Shown here one piece after another: positions 1 to 6,539 of a DNA stretch of 9,478 nt. How positions within the stretch are numbered: position 1 is the first letter of the stretch; each line of letters begins with the position of its first letter. Source of the stretch: CAYLXN01 sp964586855 (GTDB lineage: Bacteria > Patescibacteriota > Saccharimonadia > Saccharimonadales > Saccharimonadaceae); contig CAZPHO010000022.1 in assembly GCA_964586855.1 (NCBI GenBank), positions 1 to 9,478 on the forward strand. The letters are read 5' to 3'. The notes beneath the pieces are model-generated. The model searched no databases and had not been told where the DNA came from. It worked only from the letters and a program-made list of their open reading frames with translations. A program made the position numbers and the translations under genes.

Positions 1-26
1 AGCTTTGGAGCTTTGGAGCTTTGGAG
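1..26. repeat. Octamer tandem repeat at window edge
   Basis: Three perfect copies of the 8-base unit AGCTTTGG (1-8, 9-16, 17-24) followed by AG. The array touches the left edge, so its true copy number cannot be seen. A unit length that is not a multiple of three would shift the frame of any coding sequence crossing it if the copy number changed. It lies in the first codons of a possible minus-strand gene starting at 41. Confidence 0.9.
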
Positions 27-41
27 TATATTTTTATTCAT
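1..41 (-). CDS. Possible 5' end of a leaderless gene, cut by the window edge
   Basis: An ATG at 41-39 on the minus strand opens a frame that stays open to the window edge (MNKNILQSSKAPK, then incomplete). A promoter-like TGC-TACAAT ends only six bases before this ATG, so the transcript would begin at or next to the start codon. The same arrangement is seen at the ROK-like gene at 5158. The octamer repeat fills codons 6 onwards, so the copy number would set the downstream frame. Only 13 codons are visible, so no function can be given and the gene itself is uncertain; the promoter is the main support. Confidence 0.35.
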   Translation of the reverse strand, partial: MNKNILQSSKAPK

Positions 42-47
42 AATCCT

Positions 48-75
48 ATTGTAGCATAAGCAATATCCAACTCAA
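48..75 (-). promoter_or_regulatory. Minus-strand promoter with extended -10
   Basis: Read on the minus strand: TTGAGT (75-70), a 16-base spacer, TGC plus TACAAT (-10 at 53-48). The start of transcription is expected around 41-42, which coincides with the ATG at 41-39. Confidence 0.55.
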
Positions 76-212
76 ACTGTTTGCGGTTGATTATCACGAG
101 TCTGTAAAACCTGCTACTGCAAGTTGTTGGCGTAGGGCTAAGTCAATCTTTGGTTCTCAGGCGGGTCCGCTGTCACCTGCGCTAATTAACACCAACTCGC
201 TTCCGCCCCTAC
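76..212. other. Gene-free region with nested and competing inverted repeats
   Basis: This is the gene-free part of the divergent region between 41 and 290. GCAAGT (119-124) is complementary to ACTTGC (211-216), and inside it GTTGG (126-130) is complementary to CCAAC (192-196). On the minus strand a G-U pair extends the inner stem to seven pairs (GUUGGUG with CGCCAAC). A competing pairing is GTAGGG (132-137) with CCCTAC (207-212). CAGG (159-162) and CCTG (176-179) flank a further small hairpin. The layout could be a structured RNA on either strand, or sites for a DNA-binding protein. I do not recognise a known RNA family: there are no RNase P, SRP or tmRNA signature motifs. Confidence 0.4.
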
Positions 213-240
213 TTGCATTTATGCATAAAAATGGTAAAAT
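213..240 (+). promoter_or_regulatory. Promoter of the gene at 290
   Basis: TTGCAT (213-218), a 16-base spacer, and TGG-TAAAAT with the -10 at 235-240. Transcription would start near 247, giving a leader of about 43 bases. ATAGC-N5-GCTAT (241-255) makes a small hairpin at the start of the leader. Confidence 0.55.
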
Positions 241-289
241 ATAGCTCCTGGCTATTTTAGCTAGAGATCTTTTTTGGGAGGACCATGAC

Positions 290-748
290 ATGAGCAATAA
301 AATGAATGAACCCATCAACGCAGACCTGAACCTAATCCAAGCAATCGTCAATCAAAAATCCGAATTGATTTTTGACCTGGACAGTGACGATGACGAAAAG
401 CTAAGGCAGGCCATTGAGGCACTTGTAAATGATGCTAAGCAGCTACGCTATGAAGCCGAACGATTTGATCACGAAAACAAAATTTCGTATCAAGAGTTTG
501 AGGATCTGGTCAACCAACGGAACCAATTGGACGAACTGCACAACAAGCTCTATAACCTGAAAGAAGCTCGTCAGCACTTAATAGATTACTCGACATTTGA
601 CGAGTTCAACTGGCTCTATTTTTCACTCCAAAGAGCCTACGAAGCGTCGACTGATCCCAAGCTACAGTGGGACTTCATCATGCTCTTCGGCCACGAAACG
701 GACGAGGGAATTGATTATCATAGATACTATCTGTCCCGCCCAGAATAA
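290..748 (+). CDS. Orphan acidic helical protein, 152 residues
   Basis: I do not recognise a family. The protein is soluble, has no signal peptide or membrane segment, and is rich in Asp, Glu, Asn and Gln. Residues about 35-100 look like a long helical or coiled-coil stretch with a heptad-like spread of Leu, Ile and Val. The C-terminal third is aromatic-rich (FDEFNWLYFSL, LQWDFIMLFGHE, DYHRYY) and may be a small folded domain. The start at 290 is supported by GGGAGG (276-281) eight bases upstream; an ATG at 285 opens a frame that stops at once. The gene is monocistronic, with its own promoter and a terminator one base after the stop codon. It converges with the translation operon. A scaffold or binding role would be a guess. 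Confidence 0.85.
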   Translation: MSNKMNEPINADLNLIQAIVNQKSELIFDLDSDDDEKLRQAIEALVNDAKQLRYEAERFDHENKISYQEFEDLVNQRNQLDELHNKLYNLKEARQHLIDYSTFDEFNWLYFSLQRAYEASTDPKLQWDFIMLFGHETDEGIDYHRYYLSRPE

Positions 749-770
749 AACCACCCTTAGGGTGGTTTTT
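747..770. terminator. Bidirectional terminator between convergent genes
   Basis: CCACCC (751-756), loop TTA, GGGTGG (760-765), flanked by AAAA on the left and TTTTT on the right, so the stem can extend and there is a U-tract on both strands. It serves the plus gene ending at 748 and the minus-strand operon ending at 789. Confidence 0.9.
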
Positions 771-788
771 CTTCACTCAAATATCATT

Positions 789-1202
789 TTATAGCAATTT
801 GTCACGATTTTGCAGAATCTCTTGCTGCAATCGCTCAACATGCCCGCGCACTAGTTCTTGATAGTCAGGACGATTCATCGACAGCCAACGACTCGATGCG
901 TAATCTGCCAACAGCCGAATATCATTGGTATCATAACCAGTTCGCTCTCGGATAGCAATAAAATCTGCATCCGAACGATAATCAGGCACCGTCTGACCCA
1001 GCCATTTAATAATGAAAGACGATTCCATATTGGAGATCGATTGAAACTCCTGCAGCTGCTCCAGCGTCATCGTCGACGCTAAATCTTGCCCAACCCGGAC
1101 CTCGAGTTCATTATAGACATACTGCAAAAAATCACGCCGCTCCTCAGCAGGCAGGTCGCCCAGCCCAGCATCTTCTAAAAATTGATTGTCTAACTTGATC
1201 AT
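789..1202 (-). CDS. DUF5663-like protein, last gene of the S1/IF-2 operon
   Basis: A 137-residue soluble protein. The N-terminal half (residues about 8-55: FLEDAGLGDLP, then a helix ending LTLEQLQEF-like) matches what I remember of DUF5663, a small domain common in Patescibacteria: a short G-L-x-x-L-P element, then two helices. The second half (about 65-135: WLGQTVPDY, a DYASSRWLSMNRPDY segment, then a charged helix) looks like a further helical unit. Function is unknown. It lies 35 bases after infB on the same strand and ends at the bidirectional terminator, so it is very likely cotranscribed with S1 and IF-2. GGAGG (1210-1206) sits only three bases before the ATG, an unusually short spacing also seen at infB. 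The family call is from memory and moderate. Confidence 0.8.
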   Translation of the reverse strand: MIKLDNQFLEDAGLGDLPAEERRDFLQYVYNELEVRVGQDLASTMTLEQLQEFQSISNMESSFIIKWLGQTVPDYRSDADFIAIRERTGYDTNDIRLLADYASSRWLSMNRPDYQELVRGHVERLQQEILQNRDKLL

Positions 1203-1237
1203 TTGCCTCCAATTTTACATCAAAAGCTGCATTTATG

Positions 1238-3016
1238 CTAGTGCTTTAATTTGCCTGGAGTGACCTCACGATGGAAAAACTCCAACTGATCGTCAATCTC
1301 AAGCTGGACTTTGTGGGTAGTCTTGAGCTCCAAGCCACACATTTCGCCCTCAACCACATCCTTGACCTCGGACTGGTTTTTCTGCACTTTGGTCACTTCG
1401 GCCTCGGCCAGCTCTTGCTTGTCTCGCTTAATGCGCACCAATAAGCCTGCTTCGATCTTGCCCTGAGTCACCAAACCACCAGCGATAATTGACTCTTTGG
1501 CAGTTTTGAACACGCCTTTGACTTTTAGTTTACCAACTTCATTTTCAGTCACCACTGGTGGCAATAATTTCTCCATCTCCAACATTGCATCATCAAGTAG
1601 TTCATAAATAATGTCATAAATCTTAACCGTAATCTGACGAGTAGCAGCAATTCGCCGAATCGATGACGGCAAGCCAACGTTGAAACCGTAAATTATCACT
1701 TGATTGCTACCCTCTGCCATCTGAATGTCATTCTCAGAAATATCACCGACACCTGAGCTGACGATATTAAGACTGATCTTGCCCTCAGTTTCAATCAGCT
1801 TTAAGCTATCAATTACCGAAGTCAAACTACCCTGAACATCAGCTTTGATAATTACATTGAAGTTGGCTGCTTCGTCCTTTTGTTTCATCATCTGAAGCAG
1901 GTCACCGCCAGTGATGTTGGTCGAGGCTGCGTTTTTAGCCTCATCTAATCGATTTTGATTGGCTAGCCGCTTGGCTTCACGCTCAGTTTTCACTTCTTTG
2001 AACAGCTCGCCAAACTCTGGTAGCTGCTTGATACCAGTCACAATGACTGGAGTCGACGGACCAGCTTTTTTAATTGGCTGTTTTTGAAAATCAAGCAAGG
2101 TCCTGATTTTACCAAACGATGCCCCAGCCACCAGAAAATCGCCAGCTTTAAGCTCACCTTGCTGAACAAGTAAATTAACCACTGAGCCCTTACCATGCTC
2201 ATACTTGGCTTCGACTACCAAGCCTTCCGCTTCTGTATGATGATCAGCTTTCAGCTCCTCCATATCAGCCACTAACAAGATTGTCTCAAGCAGCTTATCA
2301 ACACCTTCGCCAGTCTTGGCCGATACGGGCACCATGATCACATCGCCACCCCACTCTTCTGGAGTTAGGTGGTGATCGGTTGCTAGCTGAGTCATGGCAC
2401 GGTTGACGTCAGCCGCTGGTTTGTCAATTTTATTAATCGCTACGATAATCTTAGCGTTGGCAGTTCGGGCAAAATTAATTGCCTCTACTGTCTGCGGCTT
2501 AACGCCATCATCAGCTGCCACCACAATTATTACGATATCGGTCAGGATCGCTCCGTGCTGGCGGACAGCTGCAAAAGCCTCATGCCCTGGCGTATCAAGA
2601 AAAGTTATCACTCGCCCACCATGCGTCTGCTGATAGGCCGAGATATATTGAGTGATCAAGCCCGCCTCGTCATCAACAACTTTAGTCTTTAAAATATTAT
2701 CCAACAGCGTAGTCTTGCCATGATCAACATGCCCCATCACTGCTACAATAGGTGGCCGCTCAGTTGCGCGATCGGATAATTGATGGCGCTTGAGGGTTGG
2801 CACATCGGTCGTCGCCACTTTTTCTAATTTAACATCGAGCTTCAATTCCTCGATAATAATTGCCACGGTATCATAGTCGAGACTTTGATTAATCGTCGCC
2901 ATGATCCCGTTTTTGAATAATTCACCAATCAAAGAAGCGACCGAGACATTGAGAGCGGTGGCAAGTTCATTGACGGTAATTGATTCATGAATTTTAATGA
3001 TTTTTTCTTGCTCCAT
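1238..3016 (-). CDS. infB: Translation initiation factor IF-2
   Basis: IF-2 is the GTPase that brings fMet-tRNA to the 30S subunit and promotes subunit joining. Using the ATG at 3016 the protein has 592 residues. Order: IF2_N domain (about 5-62, [14 protein letters not shown]...[15 protein letters not shown]), G domain with G1 GHVDHGKT (95-102), G3 DTPGHE (141-146), G4 NKID (195-198), G5 SAK (232-234), then beta-barrel domain II ([11 protein letters not shown]...), domain III ([13 protein letters not shown]...) and the C-terminal fMet-tRNA-binding barrel ending in KLKH. The long variable N-terminal region of enterobacterial IF-2 is absent. A TTG start at 3043 would add nine residues but has no ribosome site; AGAGG lies three bases before the ATG. 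The switch I motif reads [10 protein letters not shown] where most bacteria have GITQHIGAYQ. It sits 49 bases after the S1 gene. The stop is TAG. Confidence 0.97.
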   Translation of the reverse strand: MEQEKIIKIHESITVNELATALNVSVASLIGELFKNGIMATINQSLDYDTVAIIIEELKLDVKLEKVATTDVPTLKRHQLSDRATERPPIVAVMGHVDHGKTTLLDNILKTKVVDDEAGLITQYISAYQQTHGGRVITFLDTPGHEAFAAVRQHGAILTDIVIIVVAADDGVKPQTVEAINFARTANAKIIVAINKIDKPAADVNRAMTQLATDHHLTPEEWGGDVIMVPVSAKTGEGVDKLLETILLVADMEELKADHHTEAEGLVVEAKYEHGKGSVVNLLVQQGELKAGDFLVAGASFGKIRTLLDFQKQPIKKAGPSTPVIVTGIKQLPEFGELFKEVKTEREAKRLANQNRLDEAKNAASTNITGGDLLQMMKQKDEAANFNVIIKADVQGSLTSVIDSLKLIETEGKISLNIVSSGVGDISENDIQMAEGSNQVIIYGFNVGLPSSIRRIAATRQITVKIYDIIYELLDDAMLEMEKLLPPVVTENEVGKLKVKGVFKTAKESIIAGGLVTQGKIEAGLLVRIKRDKQELAEAEVTKVQKNQSEVKDVVEGEMCGLELKTTHKVQLEIDDQLEFFHREVTPGKLKH

Positions 3017-3065
3017 AGTCCTCTTTTCTTCGGTCGCTACCAAGTTCAGGCTAGCTGTTAGTTAA

Positions 3066-4142
3066 TTATTTATCGGCTAAACATAGGGAAATTTTACGGT
3101 TAGCTTTGTCAATTTCCAAAACTCGAAACGCTTTTTTCTCATTGAGAGTAAAGACGTTTTCAGGATTGACATTGTTGTTGCGGCTGCCGCCCAGCTCAGA
3201 CACATGCACTAATGCTTCAACGGCTGGGCTAATCTGAACAAAAGCTCCAAACGGCGTAATTCGGGTAACTGTGCCCTCGACGTCGTCGCCTTTTTTCATC
3301 TTTTCAACTTCACTCAACCACGGATCTTCAGTCAACTGCTTCATGCTTAGACTCAAGCGGTCTTTGTCGATGTCGATAATTTTGGCCTTGACTCGATCGC
3401 CAACTTTGACGTGATTTTTTGGATTTACCACTCGCTCCCAGCTAATTTCTGAGATGTGGACCAAACCTTCGATGCCGCTGACGTTGATAAACACGCCAAA
3501 ATCGACAATCCCGGTCACTACACCCTCGACTTCATCCCCAATTTTCATGCTTTCAAATATTTCAGCCAAACCATCTTTGACTGCAATTTTTTCGCTAAAA
3601 ATCAGCTTGTTGTTCTTGCGATCAGCATCGATAATCCGAACCTTCATCACCTGGCCAACTAATGCATTCAGTCGCTGCAAAATCTCATCTTTGTCGTTTG
3701 ACGACACTCGTGGATAGTGCTCAGCTGACAGCTGCGACACCGGCATAAAGCCGCGCACACCTTCGTATTCGATCAGCAAGCCGCCGCGGTTAGCATCATA
3801 AGGCGAAACCTCAATTACTTGCTCATCCTCGAGAATCTTGAGCGCCTCATCCCAACCATGATCCTTGGCTGCTTTGCGCAGTGATAGCAAGATTCGGCCA
3901 TCGTCCATGTCGGTATCGACCACACTAGCGGTGACTTTATCGCCAACCCCTAGCTTGTCGATGAATTCGACTTCCCATTTCGAGACCACACCTACACCAG
4001 CGGCCCCCAAATCGATTAATAGTTCGTTCTTTTTGATCGACAACACTTCGCCTTCGGCCAAGTCGCCTTCGGCGAGTGGCTTGATTTCTTGGCTCTCGGC
4101 CAAGAGGTCGTCCATCGTGATAGTTTTTTTGGCATCTGCCAT
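3066..4142 (-). CDS. rpsA: Ribosomal protein S1 homologue with four S1 domains
   Basis: S1 repeats bind mRNA on the 30S subunit and help initiation. The 358-residue protein has four OB-fold S1 repeats at about 25-90, 106-185, 200-268 and 284-356. The last two are the most canonical (GVVTGIVDFGVFINVSG-EGLVHISEI and GTVTRITPFGAFVQ...ALVHVSEL). Enterobacterial S1 has six; four is usual in Firmicutes-type and Patescibacterial versions. The N-terminus (MADAKKTITMDDLLAES) is a typical S1 lead-in. The first repeat includes GVGVVSKWEVEF in place of the usual DG-V/I-P-x-x-E pattern. AAGGA (4159-4155) lies twelve bases before the ATG, longer than usual. It is the first gene of an operon with infB and the DUF5663-like gene, driven by the promoter at 4264-4236, with a leader of about 85 bases. 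Confidence 0.95.
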   Translation of the reverse strand: MADAKKTITMDDLLAESQEIKPLAEGDLAEGEVLSIKKNELLIDLGAAGVGVVSKWEVEFIDKLGVGDKVTASVVDTDMDDGRILLSLRKAAKDHGWDEALKILEDEQVIEVSPYDANRGGLLIEYEGVRGFMPVSQLSAEHYPRVSSNDKDEILQRLNALVGQVMKVRIIDADRKNNKLIFSEKIAVKDGLAEIFESMKIGDEVEGVVTGIVDFGVFINVSGIEGLVHISEISWERVVNPKNHVKVGDRVKAKIIDIDKDRLSLSMKQLTEDPWLSEVEKMKKGDDVEGTVTRITPFGAFVQISPAVEALVHVSELGGSRNNNVNPENVFTLNEKKAFRVLEIDKANRKISLCLADK

Positions 4143-4235
4143 TAGTTAATATTATCCTTCCTTCTTGTATTTCCGCCAGAGTTCACGCGTGCCAGAGACA
4201 CAATTAATAACCCAAACTCTTTTAGATTGCTAATA

Positions 4236-4264
4236 ATTGTAGCCGATTTAGTCTAGAAAAGCAA
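4236..4264 (-). promoter_or_regulatory. Promoter of the rpsA-infB operon
   Basis: Minus strand: TTGCTT (4264-4259), a 17-base spacer, TACAAT (4241-4236). It begins just after the stop codon of the upstream surface-protein gene, with no terminator hairpin between, so readthrough from that gene into rpsA is possible. The leader downstream (about 4229-4143) contains the palindrome CACGCGTG (4184-4191) flanked by two copies of GCCAGAG (4175-4181, 4191-4197). Confidence 0.65.
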
Positions 4265-4266
4265 AT

Positions 4267-4869
4267 TTATAATTGTTTTTTAACAGCAGCGTGACTTTGA
4301 TAATAATAAGCCACCATGAAGCTAATACCAGCGATAGCCACAATCTGGCTAATCGTTTCACCTGGGCCAGTTCGAGTCAGCTCGGTTGGCATGGCGTCAT
4401 CATCGGCAGTTTCATCGGTCGCGGCTGGTCGAGCGGTGTTACCAGGAGCAGTAGTGGCTGTATCATCAGCCTGATCGTCACCTGTCGATAGTTCACCTGG
4501 TAAAATCACACCACTAGTCTGATCTTCTGGCTGCTTGGTGCCGGTGCTGCTCGGCTGACCACCGGTAGTCTCATTAGTTGGGCCTGGCTTATCAGCTGCT
4601 GGCTTATTGTCACCTGAGTCGACCGGCGGTGTTTTGCTATCGCCTTCCCCTGGCTTGTTTTGATTTTCGATAAACAACTCATCATCTAGCTGTTGCTGGC
4701 CATCTTGATTGTTTTGATTATTCTGATCACTTAAAGCAACTTTATCGTCTTTGGGCGGCATAAACCGTCCAGCAGCGTAAATTGTCGTTGCTGTTAGCCC
4801 CACCAGCACTACGAAACCGATCAAAAAATACTTGAAACTCGGCTCGCTAACTACTTGCTTTATTCTCAT
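4267..4869 (-). CDS. Surface protein with two TM segments, disordered linker and LTRTG sortase-like tail
   Basis: A 200-residue protein. After a short basic start (MRIK) comes a hydrophobic segment at about 14-33 (signal anchor or uncleaved signal peptide). Residues 40-160 are low-complexity, rich in Asp, Gln, Asn, Thr, Pro and Gly, as expected for an exposed, disordered stalk. The end has the order of a cell-wall sorting signal: LTRTG (164-168) followed by PGE, a hydrophobic segment (about 172-190), and a tail with Lys-Lys. The canonical motif is LPXTG; here Thr replaces Pro, so sortase cleavage is doubtful. It could simply be anchored by both segments. AGGGAG (4880-4875) lies five bases before the ATG. 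No enzymatic domain is visible. A role at the surface of an epibiont, such as spacer or attachment protein, is inference. Confidence 0.85.
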   Translation of the reverse strand: MRIKQVVSEPSFKYFLIGFVVLVGLTATTIYAAGRFMPPKDDKVALSDQNNQNNQDGQQQLDDELFIENQNKPGEGDSKTPPVDSGDNKPAADKPGPTNETTGGQPSSTGTKQPEDQTSGVILPGELSTGDDQADDTATTAPGNTARPAATDETADDDAMPTELTRTGPGETISQIVAIAGISFMVAYYYQSHAAVKKQL

Positions 4870-4899
4870 ATTAACTCCCTATTAATTGTATATTCTCTC

Positions 4900-4928
4900 A
4901 TTATATCATTTTTTAGATGGTTTTGCAA
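4900..4928 (-). promoter_or_regulatory. Promoter of the surface-protein gene
   Basis: Minus strand: TTGCAA (4928-4923), a 17-base spacer ending in TGA, and a perfect TATAAT (4905-4900). The leader would be about 24 bases with the ribosome site AGGGAG in it. This is one of the best promoters in the window. Confidence 0.8.
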
Positions 4929-4971
4929 TTTAATTCTTAGACTTGTCGGACTAAAATTAACTCGGAGCCTA

Positions 4972-4991
4972 ATGATTGATCGATGATTGAT
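4972..4991. repeat. Short direct repeat in divergent intergenic region
   Basis: ATGATTGAT occurs at 4972-4980 and again at 4983-4991, separated by CG, giving an 11-base period. It lies in the 245-base stretch between the divergent promoters at 4928 and 5122. The rest of that stretch shows no open frame or RNA motif that I recognise. Confidence 0.6.
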
Positions 4992-5096
4992 TTTTATTCA
5001 AGGAAACAAAAGACCTTGTGATTACTTGCAGCTGCCCTTCCTTGCTCCTTAACAGCCCTAGCCTCCTCAAACGTTCAGCGTGATTCGACAGAGACT

Positions 5097-5112
5097 CTAG
5101 CGTCAACTAGCG
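5097..5112. repeat. CTAGCG direct repeat upstream of the ROK-like gene promoter
   Basis: CTAGCG at 5097-5102 and 5107-5112, separated by TCAA, gives a 10-base period, about one helical turn. It is centred about 50 bases upstream of the expected transcription start at 5157, a place where an activator could bind. Function is inference only. Confidence 0.45.
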
Positions 5113-5121
5113 AGATTGAAA

Positions 5122-5150
5122 TTAAAATCAGCTATCTTTTATGCTATAAT
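5122..5150 (+). promoter_or_regulatory. Promoter of the ROK-like gene, apparently leaderless
   Basis: A perfect TATAAT (5145-5150) preceded by TGC, with a poor -35 TTAAAA (5122-5127) at 17 bases. Transcription should begin about 5157-5159, exactly at the ATG at 5158. There is no room for a ribosome binding site in the mRNA. Confidence 0.7.
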
Positions 5151-5157
5151 GGAATCT

Positions 5158-5988
5158 ATGATTATTGTGGTGGATATTGGTAGTCAAAAAGTTCGAATTG
5201 GGGCTTTTGACGCACAGGGCAAGCTTACTAACTCAATCAAAGTCACAACCCCTAGCGATGCTAGTGACGCGATTGACCTAATCAGCTCAGCAATAGCTGG
5301 GCACTTCAACCTACTTGACCTCGAACGAATCATAGTCGGCATTTCGGGTGCAATTAGTAGCAATGGCCAACGAGTTGAGTTTTGTAGCAATCTAGACGAA
5401 TCGTGGCAAAACCTCAACCTAGTCCGTGCATTTCGAGATATTTTTGATGTACCAGTTACTCTCGAGAATGACGCTATCTTAGCTGGGGCCTATGAAGTCA
5501 GCTTACTGGGTAAGTCAATCCCTTCCAAGGTGGTCTACATTGGTATCGGTGGCGGAATTGGTACTAGCTTATTGATTAATGGCAAAATTGATCCACTACT
5601 AGCCAACTCGATGGCTGGCACTATGCCGCTAGAATTCGACAGCATCGTCCACCCCTGGGAGGATTTTGCCTCTGCCCAGGCAATAAATGAAATTTATAAC
5701 CAACTATTGTCTGAGATTAAGTCAGCCCGCACCTGGGAAGATATCGCCGACCGACTAGCGCGAGGAGTGCAGGTGATTATTCCTACTTTACAGCCTCAAA
5801 TGATTATCATCGGTGGCTTAATGGGATTGCACCTGAGCCGCTATCAGGTAGAGCTAGAAGCAGTCTTGCATCAAAATCTCAATCCATATATCGACCTACC
5901 CCAGATAGTCGCGGCAAGATTCCCTGAAAAATCAGTCCTAAATGGTGGTTACTTACTAGCAACAGATCAAGTCTACGCTAGACGATGA
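5158..5988 (+). CDS. ROK-fold sugar kinase-like protein
   Basis: ROK proteins are ASKHA-fold sugar kinases or repressors. Numbering the 276 residues from the ATG at 5158: phosphate-1 loop VVDIGSQKVRIGAFD (D6; family form DIGGTK), ISGAISSNG (about 65-73), the catalytic Asp in LENDAILAGAYE (D105), phosphate-2 loop YIGIGGGIGTSLLINGKI (127-144), and the adenosine-motif region PQMIIIGGL (213-221). The C-x-C-G-x-x-G-C zinc motif and the GH metal/sugar residues of typical ROK glucokinases are missing (AGTMPLEFD, then WEDFASAQ). No DNA-binding domain is present, so it is not a NagC/XylR-type repressor. Upstream ATGs at 5116 and 5149 lie in or before the promoter, and the family begins at the MIIVVDIG strand, so 5158 is chosen. 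It overlaps the next gene by ATGA. Substrate is unknown. Confidence 0.88.
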   Translation: MIIVVDIGSQKVRIGAFDAQGKLTNSIKVTTPSDASDAIDLISSAIAGHFNLLDLERIIVGISGAISSNGQRVEFCSNLDESWQNLNLVRAFRDIFDVPVTLENDAILAGAYEVSLLGKSIPSKVVYIGIGGGIGTSLLINGKIDPLLANSMAGTMPLEFDSIVHPWEDFASAQAINEIYNQLLSEIKSARTWEDIADRLARGVQVIIPTLQPQMIIIGGLMGLHLSRYQVELEAVLHQNLNPYIDLPQIVAARFPEKSVLNGGYLLATDQVYARR

Positions 5989-6449
5989 CCAAAAATTTTC
6001 GCCACCTACTTGACCAGCTTGAGGCTGATTTTCCAGCTATCAATTTTGTAACTGACGAGGCTAATCACTGGAATTTCAAACAACAAACGATTTTTTATAA
6101 CCCCACCCAGCCACAAGCTGAGCTATTGCTGCTCCATGAGGTCGGCCATATGCTGCTTGGCCATCAAGACTATCAATTTGATGCTGAATTGATTAAATAT
6201 GAAGTCGATGCCTGGGAACAAGTTCGGACAATCTTGGCATCCAAGTATGGCTACGCTATCGATGGAAGCCTGATTGAGGAGATTTTGGAGGATTACCGCC
6301 AATGGCTACATCAGCGAGCCACCTGCCCTAGATGTAATCAAACTGGCTACCAAGAGGCTACTGGCGCTTATCGCTGCGCGCTATGTCAGACTAAGTGGCG
6401 CCCCAACGAAGCTAAATTCACCAACCTTCGCCGACAAAGACTAGATTAA
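5985..6449 (+). CDS. Small HEXXH metallopeptidase-like protein with C-terminal zinc ribbon
   Basis: A 154-residue cytosolic protein. LLLLHEVGHMLLGH (47-60) holds the zinc-protease signature HEVGH (H51, E52, H55), and a later helix LIKYEVDAWEQVR (69-81) offers E73 or D75 as third ligand, as in ImmA/IrrE-like peptidases (ExxAD pattern). The C-terminus has two CxxC knuckles, CPRC (114-117) and CALC (131-134), forming a zinc ribbon that could bind nucleic acid or protein. The start codon overlaps the stop of the ROK-like gene (ATGA) and has no ribosome site of its own, so translation is probably coupled and the two proteins may work together. ImmA enzymes cleave phage or ICE repressors, but no such repressor or mobile gene is nearby. 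Substrate is unknown. TAA stop; no clear plus-strand terminator follows. Confidence 0.82.
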   Translation: MTKNFRHLLDQLEADFPAINFVTDEANHWNFKQQTIFYNPTQPQAELLLLHEVGHMLLGHQDYQFDAELIKYEVDAWEQVRTILASKYGYAIDGSLIEEILEDYRQWLHQRATCPRCNQTGYQEATGAYRCALCQTKWRPNEAKFTNLRRQRLD

Positions 6450-6539
6450 ATTTAGCCCTGATCGGTTTATCTACAAATCTTGTGAATATCTTTTTTAGAT
6501 AGACAGAAATTAACTTTAGCCTGAATATAGAGATTACAA

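Noticed and set aside
1..26. CRISPR array remnant
   Set aside because: The units are eight bases with no spacers, so it is a simple tandem repeat.
32..147. Minus-strand frame ending NRKQFELDIAYATIGL before a TGA
   Set aside because: It is short, has a stop just upstream and no usable start or ribosome site, and overlaps the inverted repeats and the promoter at 48-75.
119..216. A tRNA-like reading of the nested stems (GTTGGCG ... CACCAAC as acceptor stem)
   Set aside because: No T-loop (TTCGA-type), no proper anticodon arm and a mismatch in the acceptor stem on the plus strand. A decayed tRNA cannot be excluded but is not supported.
5986..5988. UGA recoded as glycine, as in Gracilibacteria
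   Set aside because: TGA ends the ROK-like gene exactly at an ATGA overlap and also ends the gene at 7711, with a terminator right after it.
6120..6170. ImmA-type protease as sign of a prophage or ICE
   Set aside because: No integrase, repressor or structural phage gene is present, and the neighbours are chromosomal.
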